Part shown: positions 25,066-33,091 of the stretch, in pieces
Layout of the letters: each line of letters starts with the position of its first letter
Numbering within the stretch: position 1 is the stretch's first letter
NCBI GenBank assembly: GCA_903863295.1
Contig: CAIPBM010000085.1
Span: 1-39,845, forward strand
Length of the DNA: 39,845 nucleotides
Origin: an uncultured Verrucomicrobiota bacterium
Lineage (GTDB): Bacteria > Verrucomicrobiota > Verrucomicrobiia > Methylacidiphilales > UBA1321
Direction of reading: 5' to 3'
The notes under the pieces: generated by a model
What the model was told of the DNA's origin: nothing
What the model saw: only the letters and a program-made list of their open reading frames with translations
Databases searched by the model: none
Translations under genes and position numbers: made by a program

Positions 25066-26318
25066 CGTACCCTCTCGATCTCCGCACCGAGGCCGCGCAA
25101 TTTCTGGTCGATATGCTCGTAGCCCCGGTCGATATGATAAACGCGATTGACCTCCGTCGTTCCCCGCGCGATCAATCCGGCCAGCACCAAGGCCGCCGAC
25201 GCGCGCAAATCCGAAGCCATGACGGGCGCACCGCTGAGGTGATCCACCCCATGCAGAATCGCCGTGGCGCCTTCAAGTTCCACCCGCGCACCCATGCGGC
25301 GCAGTTCGGCCAGATGCATGAAGCGGTTAGGGTAAATCTTTTCCGTGATGGCGCTGATTCCCGGCGTGACGGACATGAGCGCGCAGAGCTGGGCCTGCAT
25401 ATCGGTGGGGAATCCGGGGTAAGTCTCCGTGACCAGGTCAATTGAACTGAGCTTGCGCGTGGCTGAGACCTGGATGCCCTTGGCATCACTGGTGATTTGC
25501 GCCCCACAGCTCTTCATCCGGTCGATGACGTTGACGAGGTGAGAGGCATCGGCACCGGCAAGAAAAACATCGCCCTGCGTAATCAACGCGGAAACCATGA
25601 AAGTACCGGCTTCGATCCGGTCAGGGATGACCGTGTGCTCAACGCCATGAAGCGCATCAACGCCTTCAATCTCAATCCGCCGTGTCCCATGGCCGACAAT
25701 CTTCGCGCCCATCTTGTTCAGGAAATTGGCAAGGTCGCGCACCTCGGGTTCGCAGGCCGCGCTCTCGATGATGGTGAGCCCCTTGGCGCGGGTCGCCGCC
25801 ATCATCACATTATCGGTGCCCAACACCGTCGAGCCTGATTTGCCGCCGAGAAAGATCTCCTTGCCCACGAGGTTCGCCTTGGGGATGTAAACATTCCCTC
25901 CTTCGGAATGAGACGCCGCACCGAGTTCCGCCAAGCCCTTTAAGTGCAGATCGATCGGACGGTCCCCGATGGAACAGCCACCCGGTTCGGAGAAAGTCGC
26001 TGTGCCACAACGGGCAATAATCGGGCCGAGGAAACAGATGGAGGCACGCATCTTCCGCACCAGGTCGTAAGGCACTTCGGAAATGATTGTCTCGGCACTG
26101 GTCGTTACCGTCCCATTTTCGAAGGTCACCTTGGCTCCGAGTCGCTTCATGATCTCAATCATGAAACGGATGTCCGAGAGATCGGGCACGTTGCGGATGA
26201 CGCACGTTTCCGGAGTCAGGAGTGTCGCCGCCAAGATGGGCAGGGCCGAGTTCTTTGATCCGCTGATTTCCACGCGTCCGTTCAGGCGGGCGCCACCTTT
26301 AACAACAAGTTTATCCAT
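25062..26318 (-). CDS. murA: UDP-N-acetylglucosamine 1-carboxyvinyltransferase MurA
   Basis: 418 residues, the usual length. [20 protein letters not shown] and [11 protein letters not shown] start the inside-out alpha/beta barrel. Cys115 in [16 protein letters not shown] is the active-site cysteine targeted by fosfomycin, so this is not the Asp variant. EIEAGTF-type (DRIEAGTF) and FPTDMQAQ elements are present. MurA transfers enolpyruvate to UDP-GlcNAc, committing it to peptidoglycan. Its first eight bases overlap the prmC end and its stop overlaps the coaD start. Confidence 0.96.
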   Translation of the reverse strand: MDKLVVKGGARLNGRVEISGSKNSALPILAATLLTPETCVIRNVPDLSDIRFMIEIMKRLGAKVTFENGTVTTSAETIISEVPYDLVRKMRASICFLGPIIARCGTATFSEPGGCSIGDRPIDLHLKGLAELGAASHSEGGNVYIPKANLVGKEIFLGGKSGSTVLGTDNVMMAATRAKGLTIIESAACEPEVRDLANFLNKMGAKIVGHGTRRIEIEGVDALHGVEHTVIPDRIEAGTFMVSALITQGDVFLAGADASHLVNVIDRMKSCGAQITSDAKGIQVSATRKLSSIDLVTETYPGFPTDMQAQLCALMSVTPGISAITEKIYPNRFMHLAELRRMGARVELEGATAILHGVDHLSGAPVMASDLRASAALVLAGLIARGTTEVNRVYHIDRGYEHIDQKLRGLGAEIERVR

Positions 26319-27138
26319 GGTATTCTGCTACGAGAATTCTCTCGCGTTCCGTAAAGTCGGGTAAGGATTCGATTAAAGCGTAACCTGCGCTCAGGCAAAG
26401 CGTTTTCGTCGCTTCGGTCTGGCCGTCACCCAGCTCCAGGGCGAGATAACGGGTCCGCCCCGCGCTCTGGGTGATGAGCCTGCGCACCAAATCGAGGCCG
26501 TCTGCACCCCCATCCAGCGCCAGATGCGGCTCATGCCGGACTTCGCGCATGAGCCCGGGGATATCACCCGTGGGGATGTAGGGGAGGTTGGCGACGATCA
26601 TTTGGAAACACTCCGGCAACAAGGGGTTTTCCATCAGATCGCTTTCGAGAAAGGAAATATTACTCGCCCCCTCGGTATTGCCCCGTGCCACGGCAAGCGC
26701 GGCAGGGCAGATATCCACCGCGACGACCTGTAATTCAGGAAATTTTCTGGCCAAAGCCAGGGGCAGAATGCCTGAACCGGTTCCAACATCCAGCACAGGT
26801 AGTCCCGCCGGGTCGATCCGCTTGGACGCCGCTTCAAGTAGGATTTCCGTTTCTGGGCGCGGAATCAGCACATCAGGGCTTACTCGGACGCGGTGTCCGG
26901 CAAATGTGGTGATGCCGAGGAGGTATTCGAGCGGTTCACCCTCAGCCCGTCTTTTCACCAAGGGACGCAGGCGATCAAGCATCGGCTCAGGGATGGCCTG
27001 ATCGAATTCAAGATAGAGCTGCATGCGGGATTTTTGCAGGATTTCCGCCAGCATCAATTCGATCGTCAACCGCGGCGACGGGACATTGTGTTTGGTGAAA
27101 AAGGGAGTCGTCGCGTTGATCAGCTCAAGGACGGTCAT
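26311..27138 (-). CDS. prmC: release factor glutamine N5-methyltransferase PrmC
   Basis: 275 residues. A helical N-terminal domain (RLTIELMLAEIL, GEPLEYLLG) is followed by a class I methyltransferase domain with VLDVGTGSGILPLAL. The catalytic NPPY motif reads NLPY (residues 184-187), an unusual substitution at the first proline. PrmC methylates the Gln of the GGQ motif in RF1/RF2. It is directly downstream of prfA with an ATGA overlap, the standard pairing of enzyme and substrate. Confidence 0.93.
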   Translation of the reverse strand: MTVLELINATTPFFTKHNVPSPRLTIELMLAEILQKSRMQLYLEFDQAIPEPMLDRLRPLVKRRAEGEPLEYLLGITTFAGHRVRVSPDVLIPRPETEILLEAASKRIDPAGLPVLDVGTGSGILPLALARKFPELQVVAVDICPAALAVARGNTEGASNISFLESDLMENPLLPECFQMIVANLPYIPTGDIPGLMREVRHEPHLALDGGADGLDLVRRLITQSAGRTRYLALELGDGQTEATKTLCLSAGYALIESLPDFTERERILVAEYHG

Positions 27139-28220
27139 ACCGTGGCGGCTTCCAGCTCCGCAAACTTTTGCTCCAGGGCATTGGCTGCGAGCACGTCGAA
27201 AATCTCATCGAGATCGCCTTCCATCACATAGGAAAGGTTATGCGCCGTGTAGCGTACCCGGTGATCGGTCAGGCGGTTGTCTGGAAAATTATAGGTGCGG
27301 ATTTTTTCGTTGCGGTCGCCGCTGCCGATCTGGCTCTTGCGATGCTCCGCGTACTTGGCTTCCTCGTCGGCCTGCTTTTTTTCCAGGAGACGCGAGCGAA
27401 GGATATTCATCGCCTTGTCCTTGTTCTTGAGCTGGGAACGTCCATCCTGACAACGGACGGTGACGCCGGTCGGCTTGTGGGTGATCTGGACGGCGGAATC
27501 GGTCGTGTTGACCCCCTGCCCGCCGGGACCGCCCGAGCGGCAAACGCTGATTTCCAGCTCATCCGGTCGGATGACCAAGTCGACTTCCTTCGCCTCAGGC
27601 AAGACCGCAACGGTGACCGTGGAAGTGTGAACCCGACCCTGAGCTTCAGTCGCCGGAACGCGTTGCACCCGGTGAACGCCGCTCTCGTAGCGCAGCTTCT
27701 TGAAAACATCCGTCCCGTTGATTTGAAAAACCACTTCCTTTACGCCACCCTTGTCGGAGGGACTCAAATCGAGCGTCTCCGTTTTCCAGCCAATACGCTC
27801 CGCATAGCGGGTGTACATGCGGGCCAGTTCGGCGGCGAAGAGGGCCGCTTCATCGCCACCAACTCCGGCGCGAATTTCGACGATGGTATTGCGGGAATCA
27901 TTTTCGTCCGGAGGCACAATGGCAAAGCGGACGGTTTGCTCCGCCTTGGCGTAGGCGGGACGAAGCGTGGCCAATTCTTCCTGGGCCATCTCCGCCATTT
28001 CGGGCTCGGAGGTGTTCTTGGCCATGGCCTCAGCCTCGGCGAGATCTCGCTGCAATTTCTGCCAGTTCTGTCCGTCGGCCAATACCTGCTTCAGGCGGGA
28101 ATGCTCCCGGGTCAGTTCCTGGGCGCGCTGGGGATTATCGTAGAGATCGGGACGACCCAGTTGCTCTTCCAGCTCGGCAAAGCGCTTCGCAAACCGGTCG
28201 AGATGGGGCATTAAATCCAT
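27135..28220 (-). CDS. prfA: peptide chain release factor 1
   Basis: 361 residues from the ATG at 28220 (another ATG at 28211 would give MPHLDRF). The frame is open to 28280 but those codons overlap the terminator of rpmE. PAT (residues 189-191), the UAA/UAG recognition tripeptide of RF1, is present, and GGQ (233-235) in SGGPGGQGVNTTDSAVQITH marks the hydrolysis site. RF1 ends translation at UAA and UAG. It is the first gene of the long minus-strand run down to the SpoIIM gene. Confidence 0.96.
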   Translation of the reverse strand: MDLMPHLDRFAKRFAELEEQLGRPDLYDNPQRAQELTREHSRLKQVLADGQNWQKLQRDLAEAEAMAKNTSEPEMAEMAQEELATLRPAYAKAEQTVRFAIVPPDENDSRNTIVEIRAGVGGDEAALFAAELARMYTRYAERIGWKTETLDLSPSDKGGVKEVVFQINGTDVFKKLRYESGVHRVQRVPATEAQGRVHTSTVTVAVLPEAKEVDLVIRPDELEISVCRSGGPGGQGVNTTDSAVQITHKPTGVTVRCQDGRSQLKNKDKAMNILRSRLLEKKQADEEAKYAEHRKSQIGSGDRNEKIRTYNFPDNRLTDHRVRYTAHNLSYVMEGDLDEIFDVLAANALEQKFAELEAATV

Positions 28221-28251
28221 GGTGAAGTTGGGTTGACAATGACGGGGCGTG

Positions 28252-28294
28252 AAAACAAAAAGGGCGCAGTTGCCATGCATGGCAGCCTGCGCCC
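28252..28294 (-). terminator. strong intrinsic terminator after rpmE
   Basis: Reading on the minus strand, GGGCGCAG (28294-28287) pairs perfectly with CTGCGCCC (28269-28262). The loop region contains the palindromic TGCCATGCATGGCA, so the stem is long. A T-rich tract (TTTTTGTTTT) follows at 28261-28252. This is a textbook rho-independent terminator, 14 bases after the rpmE stop and 32 bases before the prfA start. prfA therefore needs its own promoter or read-through. Confidence 0.88.
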
Positions 28295-28307
28295 AATGAA
28301 AGGGAAG

Positions 28308-28556
28308 CTATTTCTTCTTGGCCGTGGAAGTGCCGGCAAGGCGGGCTTCGGTCATCTTGCTCGTGCCGAAGCGCTTGGTGAATTTCTCCACGCGGCCCGC
28401 GGTATCGACAAACTTCTGCTGACCAGTGAAAAAGGGATGACAGGCCGCACAGATGCCGAGGCGGAGATTCTGCTTGGTGGAACGCGTGTGGTAGACCGTG
28501 CCGCAGGCGCAGACGATCTGACTGTCCACATATTCGGGGTGGATATTAGGTTTCAT
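28308..28556 (-). CDS. rpmE: 50S ribosomal protein bL31
   Basis: 82 residues from the ATG at 28556 ([19 protein letters not shown]); an earlier start at 28595 adds 13 residues absent from the family. Zinc-type bL31 is indicated by CAC in the N-terminal part and [20 protein letters not shown] in the middle, giving four cysteines. It is the Zn-binding form usually expressed under zinc-replete conditions. The stop is followed by a strong terminator. Confidence 0.94.
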   Translation of the reverse strand: MKPNIHPEYVDSQIVCACGTVYHTRSTKQNLRLGICAACHPFFTGQQKFVDTAGRVEKFTKRFGTSKMTEARLAGTSTAKKK

Positions 28557-28626
28557 GGGAGTCGAAAAGCATAGCTCAATTGGAACGAAGAGCAAGTACC
28601 AATTACGGATTTACCGTCAGCAAGGA

Positions 28627-28830
28627 CTAGTGGCTGCTTTGGGCCGTATCGAGAATCCGGGTGATTGCGCTGAAAATAAGCTCGATACGAGAGCTAAGCA
28701 GACCAAAAACGCCCACGGCAATGACGGACATGACCGCCAAAATGAGAGCATATTCCACCAGCGTCTGTCCCTTTTTATCGCGCAAGGGCGACTTAAGAAA
28801 GATGGGGAAAAATTGGAGCAGAACTCTCAT
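28627..28830 (-). CDS. Flp/Fap-type pilin, first copy
   Basis: 67 residues. KKGQTLVEYALILA is the class IVb Flp signature: processing after Gly gives Gln1-Thr-Leu-Val-Glu5-Tyr6, with the conserved Glu5 and Tyr6. A hydrophobic helix of about 20 residues follows, and the protein ends in SSH. The leader is 21 residues. It shares 27 of the last 49 residues with the second copy 190 bases upstream. Flp pilins assemble into adhesive Tad pili, but no tad genes lie in this window. It ends 70 bases before rpmE. Confidence 0.87.
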   Translation of the reverse strand: MRVLLQFFPIFLKSPLRDKKGQTLVEYALILAVMSVIAVGVFGLLSSRIELIFSAITRILDTAQSSH

Positions 28831-28970
28831 GATAAAACTTCAAGTTGAATATACGTCAAATGAATCCATTAAACAACGAAAGAGAAGATAGAAAATCGAC
28901 GGGAACTTGAATGAAGTGTCAGGACAGACTCAAGACACGGAACCAACAGGTGGTTTTTGGGTTCGAAGAA

Positions 28971-29002
28971 GAGATTTGAGAGAATGGAACTTCTCAAACC
29001 TC
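28971..29002 (-). terminator. hairpin between the two pilin genes, possible attenuator or terminator
   Basis: On the minus strand the arm at 29002-28992 pairs with 28981-28971 over 11 positions (one G-U) with a 10-base loop. It starts 18 bases after the upstream pilin stop. Only a mixed pyrimidine stretch follows, not a full T run. It may separate the transcripts of the two pilins or stabilise the 3' end of the first. Confidence 0.45.
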
Positions 29003-29019
29003 TGAGCCAACTTTATCAA

Positions 29020-29223
29020 TTAGTGGCTGCTACCCGCATAAGCGAGCTGGCTGGTGATGGTCGTAAATACGCTCTTAACCTGGTTGCCCAAGGCGATAAG
29101 AACGGAGATGGCGACCACGGAAATGAAGGCGAGAATCAAGGCGTACTCCACGAGAGTCTGGCCTTTCTTGCTCTTCATCCGGCGCAGCGCTTTTTTGGCG
29201 CTAGTAATTACTTTGTTAATCAT
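29020..29223 (-). CDS. Flp/Fap-type pilin, second copy
   Basis: 67 residues. A basic leader with KKALRRMKSKKG precedes QTLVEYALILA; cleavage after Gly leaves Glu5 and Tyr6 of the mature pilin. The hydrophobic helix is followed by a short C-terminal part ending in SSH, as in the other copy. It has a strong Shine-Dalgarno (29232-29239), suggesting high expression, as expected of a major pilin. Upstream lies a 307-base gap and then the Roadblock/MglA-like operon on the same strand. Confidence 0.9.
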   Translation of the reverse strand: MINKVITSAKKALRRMKSKKGQTLVEYALILAFISVVAISVLIALGNQVKSVFTTITSQLAYAGSSH

Positions 29224-29231
29224 TGTTATTT

Positions 29232-29239
29232 CACCTCCT
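29232..29239 (-). promoter_or_regulatory. strong ribosome binding site of the second pilin
   Basis: On the minus strand AGGAGGTG lies eight bases before the ATG at 29223. It is a near-perfect Shine-Dalgarno, rare in this window, where most starts have weak or no such site. It fixes the start of this pilin and fits high-level translation. Confidence 0.85.
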
Positions 29240-29530
29240 CTCTTGGAAAAATCCTTTTAAAAAATTGTAAGTCTGATCGGGTCAGTCAGAAGTCGCTAAA
29301 ATGGATCATTTCGCATGCCAATCTGTAATCGCTTAAATATCCTTTGTGAAGCTTAAATGATCTCCGTTTAATTCGAACCCTATCTCGTTCATTATTAAAT
29401 CATTACAAAAGAGTTTTTTGCAAGTGGATTTGAGTGGTTCAAAGTTGTCACCTGAAAATTTTGTAGGCTTGAATGCTTATGTGTTAGGAATCCCGACGTT
29501 CCGCACAAAATTGCCGACCACCTTTAACAA
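29240..29530. other. AT-rich intergenic region upstream of the pilins
   Basis: About 290 bases between the pilin ribosome binding site and the end of the Roadblock gene hold no credible open frame. It is clearly AT-richer than the surroundings and must contain the pilin promoter. I found no convincing sigma-70 or sigma-54 sites. Confidence 0.4.
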
Positions 29531-30001
29531 CTAGGTAATAGCTGCCTGATTGTTCAAAAAGTCACCATCAAGAAGAAGCGGGCTCGCCTTGGCTTCGTTC
29601 TCACGGGCTTGCTGGAGCAATTCATTAAGCGTGACCGTCACCTGCTGGGCGTAAAAGCGAACCAAGCCAATGTTGGTCTTTTCGCCAAAGATGGTGACCA
29701 GGAGACATTCATGGTGCAAGGCGCTCATGAGAATGTGCTGCCCATGACCTTCATGATAAAGCGCACTGAACTCTGATTCGCCCAGGCGCTTGGCCAGTTC
29801 GTGTGTGGCCGCAAAGGATCCGGCAGCCAAGGCTGAGAGGATACTTAGATCGAGATTTCCGGTATTGCCGAATTGCGCAAAAAGATTTCCTCCCTTGTCG
29901 ACCAAGGCGGACCATTGCGCTTCTGACTTGCTAAGAAATTCAGCGAGGCGTTGTTCGATGGCCATCTGATCTTCGGCCGTGAGCATTCCAATTCCAGTCA
30001 T
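29531..30001 (-). CDS. Roadblock/LC7-like protein (MglB-like candidate)
   Basis: 156 residues. A helical start (AEDQMAIEQRLAEFLSKSE) is followed by a Roadblock-type alpha/beta core: WSALVDKGGNLFAQFGN, LDLSILSALAAGSFAATHEL, HILMSALHHECLLVTIFGEK and NIGLVRFYAQQVTVTLNELL. In bacteria such proteins regulate MglA-type small GTPases as GAPs or scaffolds; the GTPase gene lies 14 bases upstream on the same strand. The MglB comparison is inferred from the context and fold. It has no transmembrane segment. Confidence 0.8.
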   Translation of the reverse strand: MTGIGMLTAEDQMAIEQRLAEFLSKSEAQWSALVDKGGNLFAQFGNTGNLDLSILSALAAGSFAATHELAKRLGESEFSALYHEGHGQHILMSALHHECLLVTIFGEKTNIGLVRFYAQQVTVTLNELLQQARENEAKASPLLLDGDFLNNQAAIT

Positions 30002-30015
30002 ATGTGTATCAAGGT

Positions 30016-30705
30016 TTAAGCGGCGACGTTGCCCGCTGGGACTTGGGGTGCATCGGCGGGTGGCGGCACCACCACCGAATTGTTAGGTTGCGACAAGCCA
30101 GTGACGTTGGCGTTGGGAGTCTTGGAATATTTGGCCAGGAGCAGGCGGGCGGCGGCATTGAGCGTTTCCAGCACGCCAACTCCGGTCGCGGCCACACCTT
30201 CAAAGGCTAGGGCACGGTTAGCGCGGTTATTGAACGTGAACTCAAGGTAATTGATCGGCGCCGCATTCGGAATGTCGCGCTTGTTGTACTGAAGTACGTA
30301 GGGGATCTGGACGAGGCTGAGGTGATTCTCAATCAGGTTCTCCTGCAAGTTGGCAAAAGACTCCACGTTATCCGCCATCTTGTCCCAGTGAGAATCAACC
30401 ACGAAGACGATACCGTCCACGCCTTTGAGCACCAACTGGCGGGTGGTATTGTAGATGGCCTGCCCGGGAACCGTGTAAAGTTGAAATCGGGTCGTGAATC
30501 CCGGCAGGGTCTTTGTGTTAAGCGAGAGAAAGTCGAAGAACAAGGTTCGGTCCGCATCCGTGGCGAGCGAGACCAGTTCGCCCTTCTGCGCGTGGGTTAT
30601 CTGCTTGTGCAGCGTCACCAAATTCGTCGTCTTGCCACAGAGAGCCGCGCCGTAATAAACGATCTTCAGCTGGATTTCCCGGCTCGAGTAATTGATGAAA
30701 GCCAT
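30016..30705 (-). CDS. MglA-like small Ras-type GTPase
   Basis: 229 residues. The P-loop is GAALCGKTT (residues 19-27). TDADRTLFFDF and TRFQLYTVPGQ (Pro80-Gly81-Gln82) match the MglA switch regions, in which PGQ replaces the usual DxxGQ. NKRD (141-144) binds guanine. MglA sets front-rear polarity in Myxococcus and acts on pilus and gliding systems. A proline/asparagine-rich tail of about 35 residues (residues 195-229) is extra compared with MglA. It is preceded by the 759-residue gene (21 bases) and followed by the Roadblock gene. Confidence 0.9.
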   Translation of the reverse strand: MAFINYSSREIQLKIVYYGAALCGKTTNLVTLHKQITHAQKGELVSLATDADRTLFFDFLSLNTKTLPGFTTRFQLYTVPGQAIYNTTRQLVLKGVDGIVFVVDSHWDKMADNVESFANLQENLIENHLSLVQIPYVLQYNKRDIPNAAPINYLEFTFNNRANRALAFEGVAATGVGVLETLNAAARLLLAKYSKTPNANVTGLSQPNNSVVVPPPADAPQVPAGNVAA

Positions 30706-30726
30706 AGTACGTCGGGTTGAACAGAA

Positions 30727-33006
30727 TCAGTCTCGGCGAATACTTAAAGCGGACAAGACAAAACGCGCAACCTTCATGTGACGCTCCGGCATTTGCGGGA
30801 GGCGGGACATGATGATGAGGTAAAGCTCCTTGTTCCGGAAGATATGGAAGCTGGTTCCGGGCGTCGGAAGAATGATGGCATCCGTTTCCTTGCCCGTGAT
30901 CTCTTCAAAGGATTTGTTGAGCGCATCGAACATCCTCGGAGCAAACGCCACGATGGCGGCTTTGTCCAAGCCTTCCGGGGCATTTCCGACCAAGGATAAA
31001 CCGCTGCTTTGGCTGAGAACGCAGCCCGTGACATCCGGCCAGCAGGCGATCCGGTCCGTCACGTCCTTGAGCGAGATATGCTGGTCAATGGGGAAGCCCA
31101 GCAACTCGTTAAGCGAAAGAGGTATCCGGTTCTCCGGTGGCTCTTCACCGGTCAGGTTCGTGTAGGCAGCTTTATTCATTCCGGGAACATCAAGGAGGTC
31201 TTCGATCCGCTTGTAAGAGCCAATCTTGTTCCGATGTTGAATAATTGATTCGGCGAGCTCGATAAAGCAGCCCGGAATATTCTGAACCAAGTCTTGAGCC
31301 GAGCAGGTATTGAGATTGAAGGCGACCCCGGCCGAGGGAACCGAGGCTGGTTGAGGAGCCGGTTCAACTTCCTTCTTGACCGCGACGGGCTGAGGCTGAG
31401 GCGCGGGCGTGGGTGTAGCCGCAACAGGGACGGGGGCAGGAGCAACTGGAGCCTGAACAGGTTCAGGCTTTGGTGGGGGAGGTGCAACAGACACAGGAGC
31501 GGGTGGAATAGGAGCCGTAACCGGCTTTTCCTGAACCGGAATAGAAGCCAGAGGCGCAGTCGCAGGGGCTTCTGCCGGGACTTCCGTGGCGGGCTCAGCA
31601 TTATCTTCACCGAGCTGCTGCATGGCCAGAGCCGCCAAGCGCTGTAATTCATCTGCAGAAGCGTCGGGAACACCGGGGGCAACGACCGGCACAGGTTCCG
31701 CAGGCGGAGCTGTTGGAATTGGTACCGAGGCCACCGGAGCGGGAGGCCGTACGGGAGAAGGGATGCTGACTGTCTGACGGGGCACTGCCGATACCGCAGG
31801 CAAGGCTCCTGTTTGCCGTGGGGTCGGGGGGATGGGAGGCGTGGGCACGGAGGCCGTCTGACGCGGAACCGCCGGGGGAACCAAGGGAGGCTGCGTCGGT
31901 GCGGCAATCTGGGATGTGACGGCAGCGGCCTGCGGGCGGGCGGGGATCGCCGTGGTCGCGCGAGTGGGCGCCGGGAGGCGACCGGAAGGAGAAATCATCC
32001 GGGCGCTCATGCTGGGAGAGGGAGGAACCACAGGACCCGTGTTGCGGGCGCCACCGGGCATAGGCGGAGCAGGCAAGCGGCTGGTCTGAGGAGCGGGCGG
32101 CGTAGGAACCGCAGCTACCGGAGGTGTGGGGCGCGGACCGGGAAGCATGCCCGACTGTGGGCGTGGGGGAGGCGCAATGGTCTTGGGAGCAGGCGCCTGA
32201 GCCTGGGGAACAAATTCTTCCTGGGGAGCCTGGCTTTCCTCAATGATATTGGTCTGGGTCTGCGCACGCCGAGCCGCTTCCGCCTGCTCACGCAAAATTT
32301 CCTCAGTAAAAGGATCCGCCATGTTGATGACGGCCGCATCGACATCCTTCTGGTCAGGACGCAGGGCGAGAAGATCGGGCGAAATCCGCATCACGACGTC
32401 CATGAGCGGCAAGTTGATCAGATTCGGCAGATAACTGGCGATCGATTCCGTGGGCTGAAGATAGCCGGGAGGAAAATGGGGAATCAGGTCCGAGAGGGGC
32501 ATTTCCACTTTTCCAGAGGGAAGCTGACTCAGGATCATGTTCATCGGAAGCCCGATCTCCGTCGCAGCGGCGCCAGAAGCTTCAAACTCCGCCAAGTCAG
32601 AGGCCAAAACTTCCTGAGGGAGACAGCGGAGGATCATTCCGATGGGGAGGTTGATCCGCCCGGTGGGGGCCGCAGCCGAAAGAGGTTTGGTGTTATTGGG
32701 TTTCGCTCCCAGCCCCCCCGAAGGCAACACAATCCGTTGAGTTGAGCGGGACGATTGAGCCACCCCGGGCCGGGCCGGTTTAAGGCCAGCGGCCCCACGC
32801 GGCATAACCATCGGCTGGGTCGTCGCAGCACCACCATGACCGCCTGTCGCCGGGATTAATCCCGCAGGCTGGGGAGGCTTGACGGCGGGAATCACTCCAG
32901 CGGCCGGAGGGTTCTGAATCTTCGGCGGAGTCGGCGTCGCTTTTGCCACAGGGGCAGCAGCTTCGGGTGGGTTTTTATCCTTTTTACCAAAAGAAAACAA
33001 TGCCAT
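30727..33006 (-). CDS. proline-rich helix-hairpin-helix and Roadblock domain protein
   Basis: 759 residues. A short N-terminus (MALFSFGKKDK) and an Ala/Pro linker lead to three similar segments at about residues 119-139, 152-180 and 198-220, each with an LP....IL..LP-like motif (LPIGMILRCLP, LPMNMILSQLP, LPLMDVVMRISP). A long low-complexity Pro/Ala/Thr/Val stretch follows (about 255-560). Then comes a ComEA-like helix-hairpin-helix (about 561-617: FNLNTCSAQDLVQNIPG, RIEDLLDVPGMNKAAY). The C-terminal domain (about 640-755) resembles Roadblock/LC7: CVLSQSSGLSLVGNAPEG, and SFHIFRNKELYLIIMSRLPQ. Likely a scaffold for the downstream GTPase, an inference. It is the first gene of a three-gene operon. 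Confidence 0.78.
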   Translation of the reverse strand: MALFSFGKKDKNPPEAAAPVAKATPTPPKIQNPPAAGVIPAVKPPQPAGLIPATGGHGGAATTQPMVMPRGAAGLKPARPGVAQSSRSTQRIVLPSGGLGAKPNNTKPLSAAAPTGRINLPIGMILRCLPQEVLASDLAEFEASGAAATEIGLPMNMILSQLPSGKVEMPLSDLIPHFPPGYLQPTESIASYLPNLINLPLMDVVMRISPDLLALRPDQKDVDAAVINMADPFTEEILREQAEAARRAQTQTNIIEESQAPQEEFVPQAQAPAPKTIAPPPRPQSGMLPGPRPTPPVAAVPTPPAPQTSRLPAPPMPGGARNTGPVVPPSPSMSARMISPSGRLPAPTRATTAIPARPQAAAVTSQIAAPTQPPLVPPAVPRQTASVPTPPIPPTPRQTGALPAVSAVPRQTVSIPSPVRPPAPVASVPIPTAPPAEPVPVVAPGVPDASADELQRLAALAMQQLGEDNAEPATEVPAEAPATAPLASIPVQEKPVTAPIPPAPVSVAPPPPKPEPVQAPVAPAPVPVAATPTPAPQPQPVAVKKEVEPAPQPASVPSAGVAFNLNTCSAQDLVQNIPGCFIELAESIIQHRNKIGSYKRIEDLLDVPGMNKAAYTNLTGEEPPENRIPLSLNELLGFPIDQHISLKDVTDRIACWPDVTGCVLSQSSGLSLVGNAPEGLDKAAIVAFAPRMFDALNKSFEEITGKETDAIILPTPGTSFHIFRNKELYLIIMSRLPQMPERHMKVARFVLSALSIRRD

Positions 33007-33091
33007 AGGGTGGGTAATTTTGTGGAAAGCTTGTCAAGCGACGCTGATGGTGCACTATTATCTGTCACTTGCAACAGCAAATATCAATCCA
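33007..33091. promoter_or_regulatory. divergent intergenic region between the GTPase operon and the FHA gene
   Basis: Both genes start outward from this 85-base gap, so their promoters must be here or overlap the coding ends. No confident -35/-10 hexamers were recognised. The shared region suggests co-regulation of the FHA protein with the GTPase operon. Confidence 0.4.

Noticed and set aside
27168-28214. A 348-codon open frame antisense to prfA
   Set aside because: No recognisable domain, and the opposite strand encodes a full RF1 with PAT and GGQ.
29303-29321. A sigma-54-like sequence (TGGCATG...) upstream of the pilins on the minus strand
   Set aside because: The -12 element does not match TTGC; too weak to call.
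31813-32745. A 310-codon Gly/Arg-rich frame antisense to the proline-rich protein
   Set aside because: Low-complexity reverse image of Pro/Ala codons; no motif and no start signal.
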